This document shows positions 16,630-26,810 of a stretch of 64,000 bases of DNA, in pieces. Each line of letters begins with the position of its first letter. Position 1 is the first letter of the stretch. Source of the stretch: Hydrocarboniphaga daqingensis (GTDB lineage: Bacteria; Pseudomonadota; Gammaproteobacteria; Nevskiales; Nevskiaceae); NCBI RefSeq assembly GCF_900129825.1, contig NZ_FQWZ01000001.1, positions 186,001 through 250,000 of the forward strand, written 5' to 3'. A program made the position numbers and the translations under genes. The notes under the pieces were generated by a model. It was given only the letters and a program-made list of their open reading frames with translations, made no database searches and was not told the origin of the DNA.

Positions 16630-17532
16630 ATGTCGCTGCCCCCCAATACCGAGCAGGCCGAGTCCACGCGGGTGCTCGATTTTTCGATGCGCAACGTCCA
16701 GTTCGACGTGGCCAACTGCAATCCGGCCGCCTGGCACCCGGCAGGGCTGCACGTGACGCACTTTTTCAATGCGCTGTCGGTGCGCTTTCCTGAAGGCGAG
16801 AAGTTCTTCATCAACAGCGTGCGCCATTACCGTGAGCGGATCACCGATCCGGCGTTGCTGGCCGACATCGAAGCCTTCATCGGCCAGGAAGCAATGCACG
16901 GGCGCGCGCACCGCGGCCTCAATGGCGCGCTGGAGCGCGCCGGCTACGGTGCCGACAAGATGGAGCAAGAGCTCAAGGCCCAGATCAAGCGGATGAAGAT
17001 GCCGCCGCTGTTCCAACTCAGCGTGACCTGCGCCGCCGAGCACTTCACGGCGATCATGTCCGCCGTGGTCCTCGACACGCCGGAAATCCTCGACGGCGTC
17101 GACGCCGAACTGGCGGCGATGTGGCGCTGGCACGCGCTGGAAGAAACCGAACACAAGGCCGTGGCCTACGACGTGTTCATGTCGATGCGCAAAGGCCCGG
17201 TCAGCGGTTACCTACTGCGCTGCACGATGATGGTCCTGACCAGCTTGAGCTTCTGGCTCAACGCCTTGCGCAATCTGGTGCGGATGGTGCACCGCGACGG
17301 TGGCCTCGGCGACTTGCGCGGCTGGGGCCGGCTGGCGCGGTTTCTGTTCACGTCGCCCGGCCTGTTCTCGAAGATGTTCCGACCGTACATGGCCTACTTC
17401 AAGCCAGGCTTTCATCCTTGGCAGGGACCGCAGCCCGCCGCGTTCGAAGCGGTGCGTCGCGATGCCGACCTGCGCACCGCATCACAGCAGGCCGGGGCCT
17501 ACCCTGCGCCGACGCAAAAAGCCGCAGCCTGA
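16630..17532 (+). CDS. PF10118-type 'metal-dependent hydrolase' with di-iron-like ExxH motifs
   Basis: 300 residues, started at the ATG at 16630 behind AGGAG. It resembles the family annotated as predicted metal-dependent hydrolases. The visible metal ligands are E87-xx-H90 (EAMH), E137 next to H138 (AAEHF) and E172-xx-H175 (ETEH), with E55/E57 as a possible first carboxylate. That spacing is the E...ExxH...E...ExxH pattern of ferritin-like di-iron oxygenases, so an oxygenase or desaturase role should be considered beside hydrolysis. Its position between the sulfotransferase operon and the O-methyltransferase suggests it tailors the same product. Confidence 0.7.
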   Translation: MSLPPNTEQAESTRVLDFSMRNVQFDVANCNPAAWHPAGLHVTHFFNALSVRFPEGEKFFINSVRHYRERITDPALLADIEAFIGQEAMHGRAHRGLNGALERAGYGADKMEQELKAQIKRMKMPPLFQLSVTCAAEHFTAIMSAVVLDTPEILDGVDAELAAMWRWHALEETEHKAVAYDVFMSMRKGPVSGYLLRCTMMVLTSLSFWLNALRNLVRMVHRDGGLGDLRGWGRLARFLFTSPGLFSKMFRPYMAYFKPGFHPWQGPQPAAFEAVRRDADLRTASQQAGAYPAPTQKAAA

Positions 17533-17605
17533 CCCGCGGCACTCGGGCCTTTGGGGCGCACCGGAAAGCGCCCTCGCCCATCGTTCGTAGTCCTACCGGG
17601 GTTAT

Positions 17606-18640
17606 ATGGAAATTGTTCTGGCGGTACTCAAAAAGCTCAATCTGGTGCCAGTACCGCTGCTCGACGGGCAGATGCAGGTGGTCAAGGCACGAGCCTTGAT
17701 GGAGGCCAATCGGGCCGGTGTGTTCCATGCGATCGGCGACGGTCCTGAAGGGCTGACCGCCAGCGAATTGGCGAGCAAGCTGGAGTTCTCCGAAGAAGGC
17801 ATGGAGATCCTGCTCAAAGCGCTGGTCAGCATCAATTATCTGAAGGTCAAAAACGGTCGCTACACCAACGGCCGGTGGGTCAAGCACTGGATCCTCGACC
17901 CGAAGCACAGCTTGCACCACATGCTGATCCTGCAGATGTACACCTACAAACGCCTGGAAGGCCTCGGCGATAACCTGCGCTCCGGCCGCCCTGAAATGGA
18001 CTTTCATCAGGTCGACGTAGCGAACCCGACGGCGGCCGCCGCGCTGCAGGGCACGTACACCTACGGCATGCGCGAAGCCGCGCGCCTGATCATCCCCGAC
18101 CTGCTCAAGCGCGTGGATGTACCGGCCGGTGCCACGCGGATGCTGGACATCGGCGGCGCACATGGCGAGTACTGCCGTCAGTTCATGCGCAAGTTCCCGG
18201 GGCTGAAGGCGACCGTGCTCGACTTGGCCGGGCCTGTTGCCACCGCACAGAAGATCATGGACCGCGAAGGCAACGCCGACGGTCTCGAACTGCGCGTCGG
18301 CAACTGCCTGCAAGACGACCTCGGCACCGGCTGGGACGTGATCTTGCTCAGCAATATGGTCCATCTGTTCGATCCCGCGCAGAACCTGGGTCTGTTCCAA
18401 CGCTGCAAGGCTGCACTGAAACCGGGCGGCACGTTGTTGTGCGTCGATCAATTCGTCGGCATCAGCGGCCAACGCGATCGGATTTTTGCCGTCGTCTCAC
18501 TGAATTTCTTCAACGTCGGCGGCAAATCGTACGAAGCCACCCAGATGCGGCAGTTGCTGTCCGAGGCCGGCTTCGCGCGGGTCGACGTCAAGCCGCTGGG
18601 CTTACGCACGCCGGCCTCGTTGATCCAGGCCTACGCCTGA
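17606..18640 (+). CDS. SAM-dependent O-methyltransferase (family 2, with dimerisation domain)
   Basis: 344 residues. The N-terminal winged-helix dimerisation domain (residues about 25-90, TASELASKL...GMEILLKALVSINYL) precedes a Rossmann methyltransferase domain with motif I MLDIGGAHGEY (about residues 176-186) and the acidic VLDLAGPV segment. The layout matches plant-type O-methyltransferases and bacterial CrtF/TcmN-type enzymes that methylate phenolic or polyketide hydroxyls. It lies 73 nt after the di-iron-like gene and is followed by a strong hairpin, so the two probably form a short operon. The likely acceptor is a product of the KS/ACP cluster. Confidence 0.85.
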   Translation: MEIVLAVLKKLNLVPVPLLDGQMQVVKARALMEANRAGVFHAIGDGPEGLTASELASKLEFSEEGMEILLKALVSINYLKVKNGRYTNGRWVKHWILDPKHSLHHMLILQMYTYKRLEGLGDNLRSGRPEMDFHQVDVANPTAAAALQGTYTYGMREAARLIIPDLLKRVDVPAGATRMLDIGGAHGEYCRQFMRKFPGLKATVLDLAGPVATAQKIMDREGNADGLELRVGNCLQDDLGTGWDVILLSNMVHLFDPAQNLGLFQRCKAALKPGGTLLCVDQFVGISGQRDRIFAVVSLNFFNVGGKSYEATQMRQLLSEAGFARVDVKPLGLRTPASLIQAYA

Positions 18641-18646
18641 AACCAA

Positions 18647-18681
18647 GCGGCCCCGGCGCGAATGGATCGCGCCGGGGCCGC
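18647..18681. terminator. Strong bidirectional terminator hairpin
   Basis: Perfect 14-bp stem (18647-18660 with 18668-18681) and a 7-nt loop AATGGAT, located between the converging O-methyltransferase and gatB genes. There is no T-tract after it on the plus strand. Confidence 0.7.
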
Positions 18682-18707
18682 CGTCTAACCGACGCGTTGG
18701 GCTCGGC

Positions 18708-20156
18708 TCAGCCGGCGAGCTTTTCCTTCAGCAAGCGGTTCAGTGCCTCGGGATTGGCCTTACCCTGCGTGGCCTTCATCGCCTGGCCGACGAAGAAGCC
18801 GAACAGCTTGTCCTTGCCGCCGCGGTATTCGGCGAGCTGACCCGGATTCTTGGCGATGATCTCGTCGATCGCGGCCGCAATGGCCGACTCGTCGGTGATC
18901 TGCACCAAGCCCTTGGCCTTGATGATGTCGTCGGCACTGCCCTCGCCGGCAAACATCGCTTCGAACACTTCCTTGGCGATCTTGCCCGAGATGGTCTTGT
19001 CGGCGATCCGTGCAACCAGACCCGCCAGCGCCGCCGCGGATACCGGCGACGCTCCGATCTCCAAGCTCTGCTTGTTCAACAAGCCGAGCAAGTCACCGAT
19101 GACCCAGTTCGCGCAGATTTTGGGATCGCCGGCCGAGGTGCTGACCACGGTCTCGTAGTAGTCGGCCAGCGCTGCTTCGGCCGTCAGCACGCTGGCGTCG
19201 TACTTGGGCAGCCCGTACTGCTGCATGAAGCGGTTGCGCTTGGCTTCCGGCAGCTCCGGCATCGTCGCGCGGATCTTCTCGATGTCGTCGGTGGTGACGA
19301 CCACCGGCAGCAGGTCCGGGTCCGGAAAATAGCGGTAGTCGTTCGCGTTTTCCTTGCTACGCATCGAGCGCGTTTCGCCGGTGTCGGGATTGAACAGCCG
19401 CGTTTCCTGGACGATCACGCCGCCGGCTTCGATCACGCCGATCTGGCGCTCGATTTCATACTCGATCGCCTTTTCGACGTAGCGGAACGAGTTGACGTTC
19501 TTGGTTTCGGTGCGCGTACCGAACTTCTCGGTACCGCGGCGCCGGACCGAGACGTTGGCGTCGCAGCGGAACGAGCCTTCCTGCATGTTGCCGTCGCTGA
19601 CGCCGAGGTAGACGACCAGCTGATGCAGCTTCTTCAGGTACGCCACCGCTTCGGCGGCCGAGCGGATCTCGGGCTCGGACACGATTTCGATCAGCGGCGT
19701 GCCGGCACGATTGAGGTCGATGCCGGTAACGCCGACAAAGTTCTCGTGCAGCGACTTGCCGGCGTCTTCTTCCATGTGCGCGCGGGTGATGCCGATGGTC
19801 TTGGTGCTGCCGTCCGGCAGCTCGATGTCGAGCTTGCCGCCGGCGACGATCGGCAGCTCGTACTGCGTGATCTGATAGCCCTTGGGCAGGTCCGGATAGA
19901 AGTAGTGCTTGCGGTTGAACACGCTGCGCTGTGTGATCGTGGCGTCAATGGCCAGACCGAACTTGATCGCCATGCGCAGCGCATCGCCATTGAGCACCGG
20001 CAGCACACCCGGAAAGCCAAGCGTCACCGCATCGGCCTGCGTGTTCGGCTCCGCGCCATAGGCGGTCGCCGCGCCGGAAAAGATCTTCGATTTCGTCAGC
20101 AGCTGGCAATGCACTTCCAGACCGATGACGGCTTCCCATTCACCGTGTGTACTCAT
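18708..20156 (-). CDS. gatB: Asp-tRNA(Asn)/Glu-tRNA(Gln) amidotransferase subunit B
   Basis: 482 residues, full length. The N-terminus [13 protein letters not shown] and the segments [17 protein letters not shown]-like (here [14 protein letters not shown]) and [17 protein letters not shown] are classic GatB; the C-terminal GatB/YqeY domain is intact. GatB binds and activates the misacylated tRNA and transfers ammonia from GatA. Its ATG overlaps the gatA stop by one base (TAATG), so the two are translationally coupled. It is the last gene of a gatC-gatA-gatB operon on the minus strand. Confidence 0.97.
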   Translation of the reverse strand: MSTHGEWEAVIGLEVHCQLLTKSKIFSGAATAYGAEPNTQADAVTLGFPGVLPVLNGDALRMAIKFGLAIDATITQRSVFNRKHYFYPDLPKGYQITQYELPIVAGGKLDIELPDGSTKTIGITRAHMEEDAGKSLHENFVGVTGIDLNRAGTPLIEIVSEPEIRSAAEAVAYLKKLHQLVVYLGVSDGNMQEGSFRCDANVSVRRRGTEKFGTRTETKNVNSFRYVEKAIEYEIERQIGVIEAGGVIVQETRLFNPDTGETRSMRSKENANDYRYFPDPDLLPVVVTTDDIEKIRATMPELPEAKRNRFMQQYGLPKYDASVLTAEAALADYYETVVSTSAGDPKICANWVIGDLLGLLNKQSLEIGASPVSAAALAGLVARIADKTISGKIAKEVFEAMFAGEGSADDIIKAKGLVQITDESAIAAAIDEIIAKNPGQLAEYRGGKDKLFGFFVGQAMKATQGKANPEALNRLLKEKLAG

Positions 20157-21610
20157 TATTCAAAACCCTTCGGCAGCTGGCGGTGGAAGTCGGTGGCTTG
20201 CTGATACTGGTGCGCCGCGTTGAGCATCCGCGCTTCATCGAAGAAGTTGCCCATCAGCTGCATGCCGACCGGCAAGCCATCGACGAAGCCGCAGGACAGC
20301 GACATCGCCGGAATACCGGCCAGATTCGCGGCGATCGTGTAGATGTCGTTCAAGTACATCGCCACCGGATCATCGACATTGGTGCCGAGCTTGAACGCCA
20401 CGTCGGTCGCGGTCGGGCCCAGCAGCAAGTCGCAGGATTCGAAGGCGCGTTTGAAGTCGTCAAAGATCAGCCGCCGCACCTTCTGCGCCTGCAGATAATA
20501 GGCGTCGTAGTAGCCGTGGCTGAGCACGTAGGTGCCGATCATGATGCGGCGCTGCACTTCGGCGCCGAAGCCTTCGCCGCGGCTGCGCTTGTAGATTTCT
20601 TCGAGCGTGCGCGCCGACTCCGAGCGGTGACCGTAACGGACGCCGTCGAAGCGCGACAGGTTGGAGCTGGCCTCCGCCGGGGCCACCACGTAGTAGGTCG
20701 GCACCGACAGCGGCGAGTTCGGCAGCGACACTTCGGTAAACGTGGCACCGAGCGTCTTGAATACCTCGATCGCCTGCTCGATCCGCTGGCGCGACGACGG
20801 CGCCAGGCCGTCGGCGAAGTATTCCTTCGGCAAGCCGATGCGCAGCCCCTTGATCGGTCGGTCCAGCGCGGCGACGTAGTCGTCGACCGGGCGGTCGACG
20901 CTGGTCGAATCCCGCGGGTCGAAGCCCGACATTGCCTGCAGCACCACGGCTGCGTCTTCGGCCGAGCGGGCGACGACGCCGGCCTGGTCGAGGCTGGACG
21001 CGAACGCGATCATGCCGTAGCGCGACACGCGGCCGTAGGTCGGCTTGATGCCGGTCAGGTTGGTCAGCGCAGCGGGCTGACGGATCGAGCCGCCGGTGTC
21101 GGTGGCGGTGGCCACCGGCGCCAGACCGGCAGCAACCGCGGCGACCGAGCCGCCCGAGGACCCACCCGGCACCCGCTCAAGATCCCAAGGATTCTTGACC
21201 GCGCCATACCAGCTGGTTTCGTTGGACGAGCCCATCGCGAACTCGTCCATGTTGGCCTTGCCCAGCATCGGCATGCCGGCCGCGTCGAGTTTCTCGACGA
21301 TCGTGGCGTCATAGGGCGAAATGAAGCGGTCGAGCATCTTCGACGCGCACGAGGTGCGAACCCCGCGCGTGCAGAAAATATCCTTCTGTATCAACGGCAC
21401 ACCGGTCAGCGGGCCGGCGTTGCCAGCGGCAATCGCCGCGTCGGCGGCATCGGCCTGAGCCAGGGCGCGCTCGGCCGTGGTGGTGATCAGGCTGTTCAGC
21501 GAGGGCTCGTAACGGCTGATGCGCTCTAAATAGAACTGCGTCAGCTCGCGCGACGAGAACTGCTTGGCGCGCAGCCCCTCGGACAACTGTTTGATGCTCA
21601 GCTTGTGCAT
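20156..21610 (-). CDS. gatA: Asp-tRNA(Asn)/Glu-tRNA(Gln) amidotransferase subunit A
   Basis: 484 residues counted from the ATG at 21610 (MHKLSIKQL), the usual GatA start; ATGs at 21622 and 21634 are alternatives and no strong ribosome-binding site decides. Amidase-signature residues are present: Lys in [21 protein letters not shown], and the cis-Ser in DTGGSIRQP. GatA hydrolyses glutamine to give the ammonia channelled to GatB. gatC lies 96 nt upstream, gatB follows with 1-nt overlap. Presence of GatCAB implies indirect Gln-tRNA or Asn-tRNA synthesis in this organism. Confidence 0.97.
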   Translation of the reverse strand: MHKLSIKQLSEGLRAKQFSSRELTQFYLERISRYEPSLNSLITTTAERALAQADAADAAIAAGNAGPLTGVPLIQKDIFCTRGVRTSCASKMLDRFISPYDATIVEKLDAAGMPMLGKANMDEFAMGSSNETSWYGAVKNPWDLERVPGGSSGGSVAAVAAGLAPVATATDTGGSIRQPAALTNLTGIKPTYGRVSRYGMIAFASSLDQAGVVARSAEDAAVVLQAMSGFDPRDSTSVDRPVDDYVAALDRPIKGLRIGLPKEYFADGLAPSSRQRIEQAIEVFKTLGATFTEVSLPNSPLSVPTYYVVAPAEASSNLSRFDGVRYGHRSESARTLEEIYKRSRGEGFGAEVQRRIMIGTYVLSHGYYDAYYLQAQKVRRLIFDDFKRAFESCDLLLGPTATDVAFKLGTNVDDPVAMYLNDIYTIAANLAGIPAMSLSCGFVDGLPVGMQLMGNFFDEARMLNAAHQYQQATDFHRQLPKGFE

Positions 21611-21706
21611 GGGAAGACTCATGAATACGGGCAAAGCGCCGACACCAGGCCGGCAGCGGATCGCAACGGTCAGGCCTTGAAGACGCGCTGACCGACCGGA
21701 CCAGGG

Positions 21707-21994
21707 CTACTCGATCACCTTGGGGACCAGGTAGAGGCCGTTTTCGGTCGCGGGCGCGATCGCCTGAAACGCCTCGCGCAAATTGGGGGCCGTCACGGCG
21801 TCGAGCCTCAAGCGCTGATGCATGTCCAGCGGATGGGCCATCGGCGAGACATTGGCGGTGTCGGCGTTCGACAACTGGCCGACCATTGCCATGATGTTGG
21901 AAAGCTGGCGCGCGTAGGCGTCGGTCATCTCGGGCTTGAGTTCCAGCCGTGCGAGGTGGGCCACTTGGCGTATTTGGTCGGCGGTCAGGCTCAT
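21707..21994 (-). CDS. gatC: Asp-tRNA(Asn)/Glu-tRNA(Gln) amidotransferase subunit C
   Basis: 95 residues from the ATG at 21994; the frame extends upstream to 22135 but that part is not conserved. The GatC pattern (MSLTADQIRQVAHLARLEL, then MVGQLSNADTANVSPMAHPLDM and the C-terminal LVPKVIE) is clear. GatC stabilises the GatA-GatB complex. It heads the gatCAB operon and is divergent from mreB, an arrangement also known from Pseudomonas. Confidence 0.96.
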   Translation of the reverse strand: MSLTADQIRQVAHLARLELKPEMTDAYARQLSNIMAMVGQLSNADTANVSPMAHPLDMHQRLRLDAVTAPNLREAFQAIAPATENGLYLVPKVIE

Positions 21995-22005
21995 GGGCGA
22001 CAGGG

Positions 22006-23211
<1,206 letters not shown>

Positions 23212-23340
23212 GCGTCACGGCCGGTCGATTACGACCGGCAAGGCCTTGCTGGCCTAATGTGATTCTACTGTCGGACGGAGGCTGCCCCCGCCGCAGCGTC
23301 CGTGATATAACCTTGCAAATTGTTTCGGAAGGCGCGAGCT

Positions 23341-24324
23341 GTGAACACCTTGAGCGTCGACCATCGCGACCCTCTATTCCCTCGCGGCCCCGGTCTGGGA
23401 CTGCGCGCCGTTGCATTGCTGGCGATCTGCGGCGCCCTGATTTACTTCGACTTTCGTACACCCAAGCTGGAAGGCGTTCGTCAGACTCTGTCGTGGGCGC
23501 TATCGCCGGTGCTCTGGGTTGCCGCACTGCCCCAGGCGTTCGGCGATGCCAGCGACTACCTGACCAGCCGCGACCAACTCGCCGAAGAAAACCATCAGTT
23601 GCGTGACCGCCAACTGCAGCTGGAGGCCAAGCTGCAGAAGTTCGAAGCGCTGGAAGCCGAAAACCGGCGCATCCGCGAACTGCTGGCGTCGTCCAAGAAC
23701 CTGAATGAAAGCGTGCTGATCGCCGAGATCATTGCCGCCAACCAAGACCCGTATCGCCATCAAATCACGTTGAACAAGGGCGCGCGCGATCGCGTGTACC
23801 GCGGCCAGGCGCTGCTCGACGCCACCGGCGTGATGGGCCAGATCGTTCAGGTCAACCCGACGACGGCGGTCGCGCTGCTGATCACCGATCCCGACCACGG
23901 CATCCCGGTCGAGATCAATCGCACCGGCCTGCAAACGATCGCGCTGGGCGTCGGCGACGGCCAAGCCTTGCGCCTGCCGTTCCTGCCGGGCAACGCCGAT
24001 ATCCGTCAGGGCGACCTGCTGGTGTCGTCGGCGCTGGGAGGGCGCTTCCCAGCCGGGTATCCGGTCGCGCAGGTCTACGAGATAAAGCACAACCCCGGCG
24101 AACACTTTGCCGAGGCCCTGGCCTATCCGACCGCCAAGCTCAATCAGGGTCGGCAGGCGCTGCTGGTCTGGAGCGAGGACCACAGCAACGACGACGAAAG
24201 CCTGGTAACGCTGCCTGACGCCACCGCCGCTCCGGCCCCCGTGCCGGCGCCGGCCGTCGTGCCTACGAAGGACGCCAACCCCGCTGCGTCCGCGGCGCCG
24301 ACGGCGCCCGTGCGCAAGCCCTGA
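23341..24324 (+). CDS. mreC: Rod-shape-determining protein MreC
   Basis: 327 residues from a GTG at 23341 placed 8 nt after GGAAGG; the upstream ATG at 23320 has no ribosome-binding site. A single membrane segment (about residues 19-37, AVALLAICGALIYF) is followed by a coiled coil (LAEENHQLRDRQLQLEAKLQKFEALEAENRRIREL) and a beta-rich domain with GVMGQIVQVNPTTAVALLITDPDHGIPV. The C-terminus is a Pro/Ala-rich tail. MreC is a periplasmic scaffold that activates PBP2. It is 129 nt after mreB and 2 nt before mreD. Confidence 0.95.
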   Translation: MNTLSVDHRDPLFPRGPGLGLRAVALLAICGALIYFDFRTPKLEGVRQTLSWALSPVLWVAALPQAFGDASDYLTSRDQLAEENHQLRDRQLQLEAKLQKFEALEAENRRIRELLASSKNLNESVLIAEIIAANQDPYRHQITLNKGARDRVYRGQALLDATGVMGQIVQVNPTTAVALLITDPDHGIPVEINRTGLQTIALGVGDGQALRLPFLPGNADIRQGDLLVSSALGGRFPAGYPVAQVYEIKHNPGEHFAEALAYPTAKLNQGRQALLVWSEDHSNDDESLVTLPDATAAPAPVPAPAVVPTKDANPAASAAPTAPVRKP

Positions 24325-24326
24325 CG

Positions 24327-24812
24327 ATGCGGCGCGTGCCCCATCTGGCGTTCTGGATCAGCTTGTTCGTCGCGCTGTTCCTGCAGTTGGTGATGCTGCC
24401 CGACAGCATCGCCAACGTGCGGCCGCTGTGGATTCCGCTGGTGCTCGCGTTCTGGGCTTTGCAGGAGCCACGCGTGCCGGTGCTGCTGGCGTCATTCCTG
24501 TTCGGCATCATGCTCGACGTGTTGTTCGACTCGGTGCTCGGGCAGCATGCGCTGGCCTGCGTGCTGAGCACCTACATCGTGATCAAGCTTCGCGGACTGT
24601 TCATCTTGTTCCCGCTGTGGCAGTCGACGGTCGCGTTGCTGCCCGTTTGGGTCATCTACGCGTTCCTGATGTTCTGGATCGACGGCGTGGCCAAGCACCA
24701 AGCCGATGTGTGGCTGCGCTGGGTGCCGGTGGCGTCGACGACGATGTTCTGGCCGCTGGTCTATGTGGTCCTAGAGAGCCATCTGCGGCGCCGTCACCGC
24801 AGTCAGGAATAA
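24327..24812 (+). CDS. mreD: Rod-shape-determining protein MreD
   Basis: 161 residues with five hydrophobic segments, matching MreD size and topology. The segment FLFGIMLDVLFDSVLGQHALACVLSTYI is typical of the family. MreD is an inner-membrane partner of MreC in the elongasome. It sits directly between mreC (2-nt gap) and mrdA (9-nt gap), so identity rests on both sequence and position. Confidence 0.94.
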   Translation: MRRVPHLAFWISLFVALFLQLVMLPDSIANVRPLWIPLVLAFWALQEPRVPVLLASFLFGIMLDVLFDSVLGQHALACVLSTYIVIKLRGLFILFPLWQSTVALLPVWVIYAFLMFWIDGVAKHQADVWLRWVPVASTTMFWPLVYVVLESHLRRRHRSQE

Positions 24813-24821
24813 GTCCGGCGC

Positions 24822-26810
24822 ATGAGTCGCCACGACAAGATCAAGGATCTGCACCGCGAGAAGGAAACCTTTGCGGCGCGCACGATCGTGGCGGCCTGCG
24901 CCGCGCTGCTGATGGCCGCTCTGCTGAGCTTCCGGCTGTTCGACCTGCAGGTGCTCCAGCAGGCCTACTACGCCACTCGCGCCGACGAGAATCGCATGCG
25001 TCTGTCGGCCGTGGCGCCGGTGCGGGGCCTGATCTACGACCGCAACGGCGCGGTCATGGCCCAGAACACGCCAGCCTTCGTGCTGGAAGTCGTCCCCGAG
25101 GAAGTCAAAAAACTCGACGACACCTTGCAGCGCCTGTCCAAGCTGGTGCGGCTCGACGACATCGACATTGCCCGCTTCAAAGACCGCGTCCGCAAGACGC
25201 CGCGATACCGGGCGGTGCCGCTGCGCACCAATCTGAGCCTCGAAGAAGTCGCCAAATTCGAGATCAACCGCTACGACTTCGATGGCGTGGATGTCACGGC
25301 CGGCCTGACCCGCAGCTATCCGTTCGGCGACACCGCGGCGCACGTGATCGGCTATGTCGGTGGCATTACCGAGGATGAGCTGCGCAAGGCGCCCGAGCCG
25401 GCGTATCGCGGGCTGTCGCAAATCGGCAAGGTCGGCGTCGAAAAGTCGCACGAGGACCTGCTGCGCGGTGAGCCCGGCGCCAAGGTGATCGAGGCCAATG
25501 CCTACGGTCGTCCGCTGCGCGAACTGGACTATCAGCAGGGCAAGGCCGGGCGCAATCTGATTCTGACGCTCGACGCCAAGGTGCAGTTGGTCGCCGAGCA
25601 GGCACTGGGCGACTTCAACGGGTCGGTCGTCGCGATCAATCCGCAAAATGGCGAAATCATCGCGCTGGTATCCAAGCCCGGATTCAACCCGCATCTGTTC
25701 GGCGAAGGGATCGACAGCAAGACTTACAAGGCCTTGCTGGAAGACCCGAACCGGCCGCTGTACAACCGGGCGCTGCAAGGCACCTACCCGCCCGGCTCGA
25801 CGATCAAGCCGTTCATGGCACTGGCCGGCCTCGAATACGACATCGTCGACGGCAACCATCGCGAATTCTGCGGCGGCCAGATGTCGCTGCCGGGCTCGTC
25901 GCGCAAGTACCGCTGCTGGAAACGTCATGGCCACGGCTCGCTGGACATGGCCGACGCGGTCGCACGCAGCTGTGACATCTACTTCTACAACGTCGCGATC
26001 AATCTGGGCATCGACCGGATCTACACCTTCTTGGATCAGTTCGGCCTGGGGCGTTCGACCGAAGTCGATCTGCCGCTGGAAAAGAACGGCCTGCTGCCAT
26101 CACGCGAATGGAAGCGCCGCGTCCGCAAGGAAAGCTGGTATCCGGGGGAAACACTCAACGTCGGCATCGGCCAGGGCACGATGTCGGTCACGCCGATGCA
26201 GCTGGCGCAGATCACCGCGCGCATGGCGATGCGCGGCGAAGGCTTCAAGCCGCACTTGGTCAAAGCCACGCAGGACCCGCTGACGCTGGAAACCACCGAC
26301 GTGCCGCTGGAGCCGTTGCCGCCGATCCTCAACAAGCACAAGGCCGACTGGGAAACCGTGGTCGAGGCGATGCAGCGCGTCACGCAACTGCAGGGCGGCA
26401 CCGCGTTCACGACGTTCAAGGACGCGCCCTACACCGTCGCCGGCAAGACCGGCTCGGCCCAGGTCGCGGGCTTGAAGCAGGACGAGAAGGTGGCGCCGTC
26501 GCAGGAATCACTGCCACTGCATTTGCGCGACCATGCGCTGTTCGTCGCCTTCGCTCCGGCCGACAATCCGCAGATCGCGATCGGCTTGATCGCCGAGCAC
26601 GGCGGCCACGGCGCATCGGTCGCCGCCCCGGTCGCCCGACAGATGATGGATCAGTACCTACTTGGCGAGATTCGCTATCGCAAACCGGGCACGCCCGCGA
26701 CGGCACCGGCGGCACCGGTGCCCGCTGTGGCGCTGCCGCCGCAAGCAGCGCCGGCCGTCGATCCGGAAGATCCGGAAGCGCCCGATGTCCCCGATGCGGA
26801 GGCCCATTGA
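24822..26810 (+). CDS. mrdA: Penicillin-binding protein 2 (peptidoglycan D,D-transpeptidase)
   Basis: 662 residues. One N-terminal membrane helix (about 24-44) precedes the dimerisation domain (VRGLIYDRNGAVMAQN) and the transpeptidase domain with the active-site serine in PPGSTIKPF, the SCD motif (ARSCDIYFY) and KTGSAQV. It cross-links lateral-wall peptidoglycan together with RodA. The C-terminal about 60 residues form a Pro/Ala-rich, acidic extension beyond the usual length. The rodA start codon overlaps its stop codon. Confidence 0.97.
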   Translation: MSRHDKIKDLHREKETFAARTIVAACAALLMAALLSFRLFDLQVLQQAYYATRADENRMRLSAVAPVRGLIYDRNGAVMAQNTPAFVLEVVPEEVKKLDDTLQRLSKLVRLDDIDIARFKDRVRKTPRYRAVPLRTNLSLEEVAKFEINRYDFDGVDVTAGLTRSYPFGDTAAHVIGYVGGITEDELRKAPEPAYRGLSQIGKVGVEKSHEDLLRGEPGAKVIEANAYGRPLRELDYQQGKAGRNLILTLDAKVQLVAEQALGDFNGSVVAINPQNGEIIALVSKPGFNPHLFGEGIDSKTYKALLEDPNRPLYNRALQGTYPPGSTIKPFMALAGLEYDIVDGNHREFCGGQMSLPGSSRKYRCWKRHGHGSLDMADAVARSCDIYFYNVAINLGIDRIYTFLDQFGLGRSTEVDLPLEKNGLLPSREWKRRVRKESWYPGETLNVGIGQGTMSVTPMQLAQITARMAMRGEGFKPHLVKATQDPLTLETTDVPLEPLPPILNKHKADWETVVEAMQRVTQLQGGTAFTTFKDAPYTVAGKTGSAQVAGLKQDEKVAPSQESLPLHLRDHALFVAFAPADNPQIAIGLIAEHGGHGASVAAPVARQMMDQYLLGEIRYRKPGTPATAPAAPVPAVALPPQAAPAVDPEDPEAPDVPDAEAH

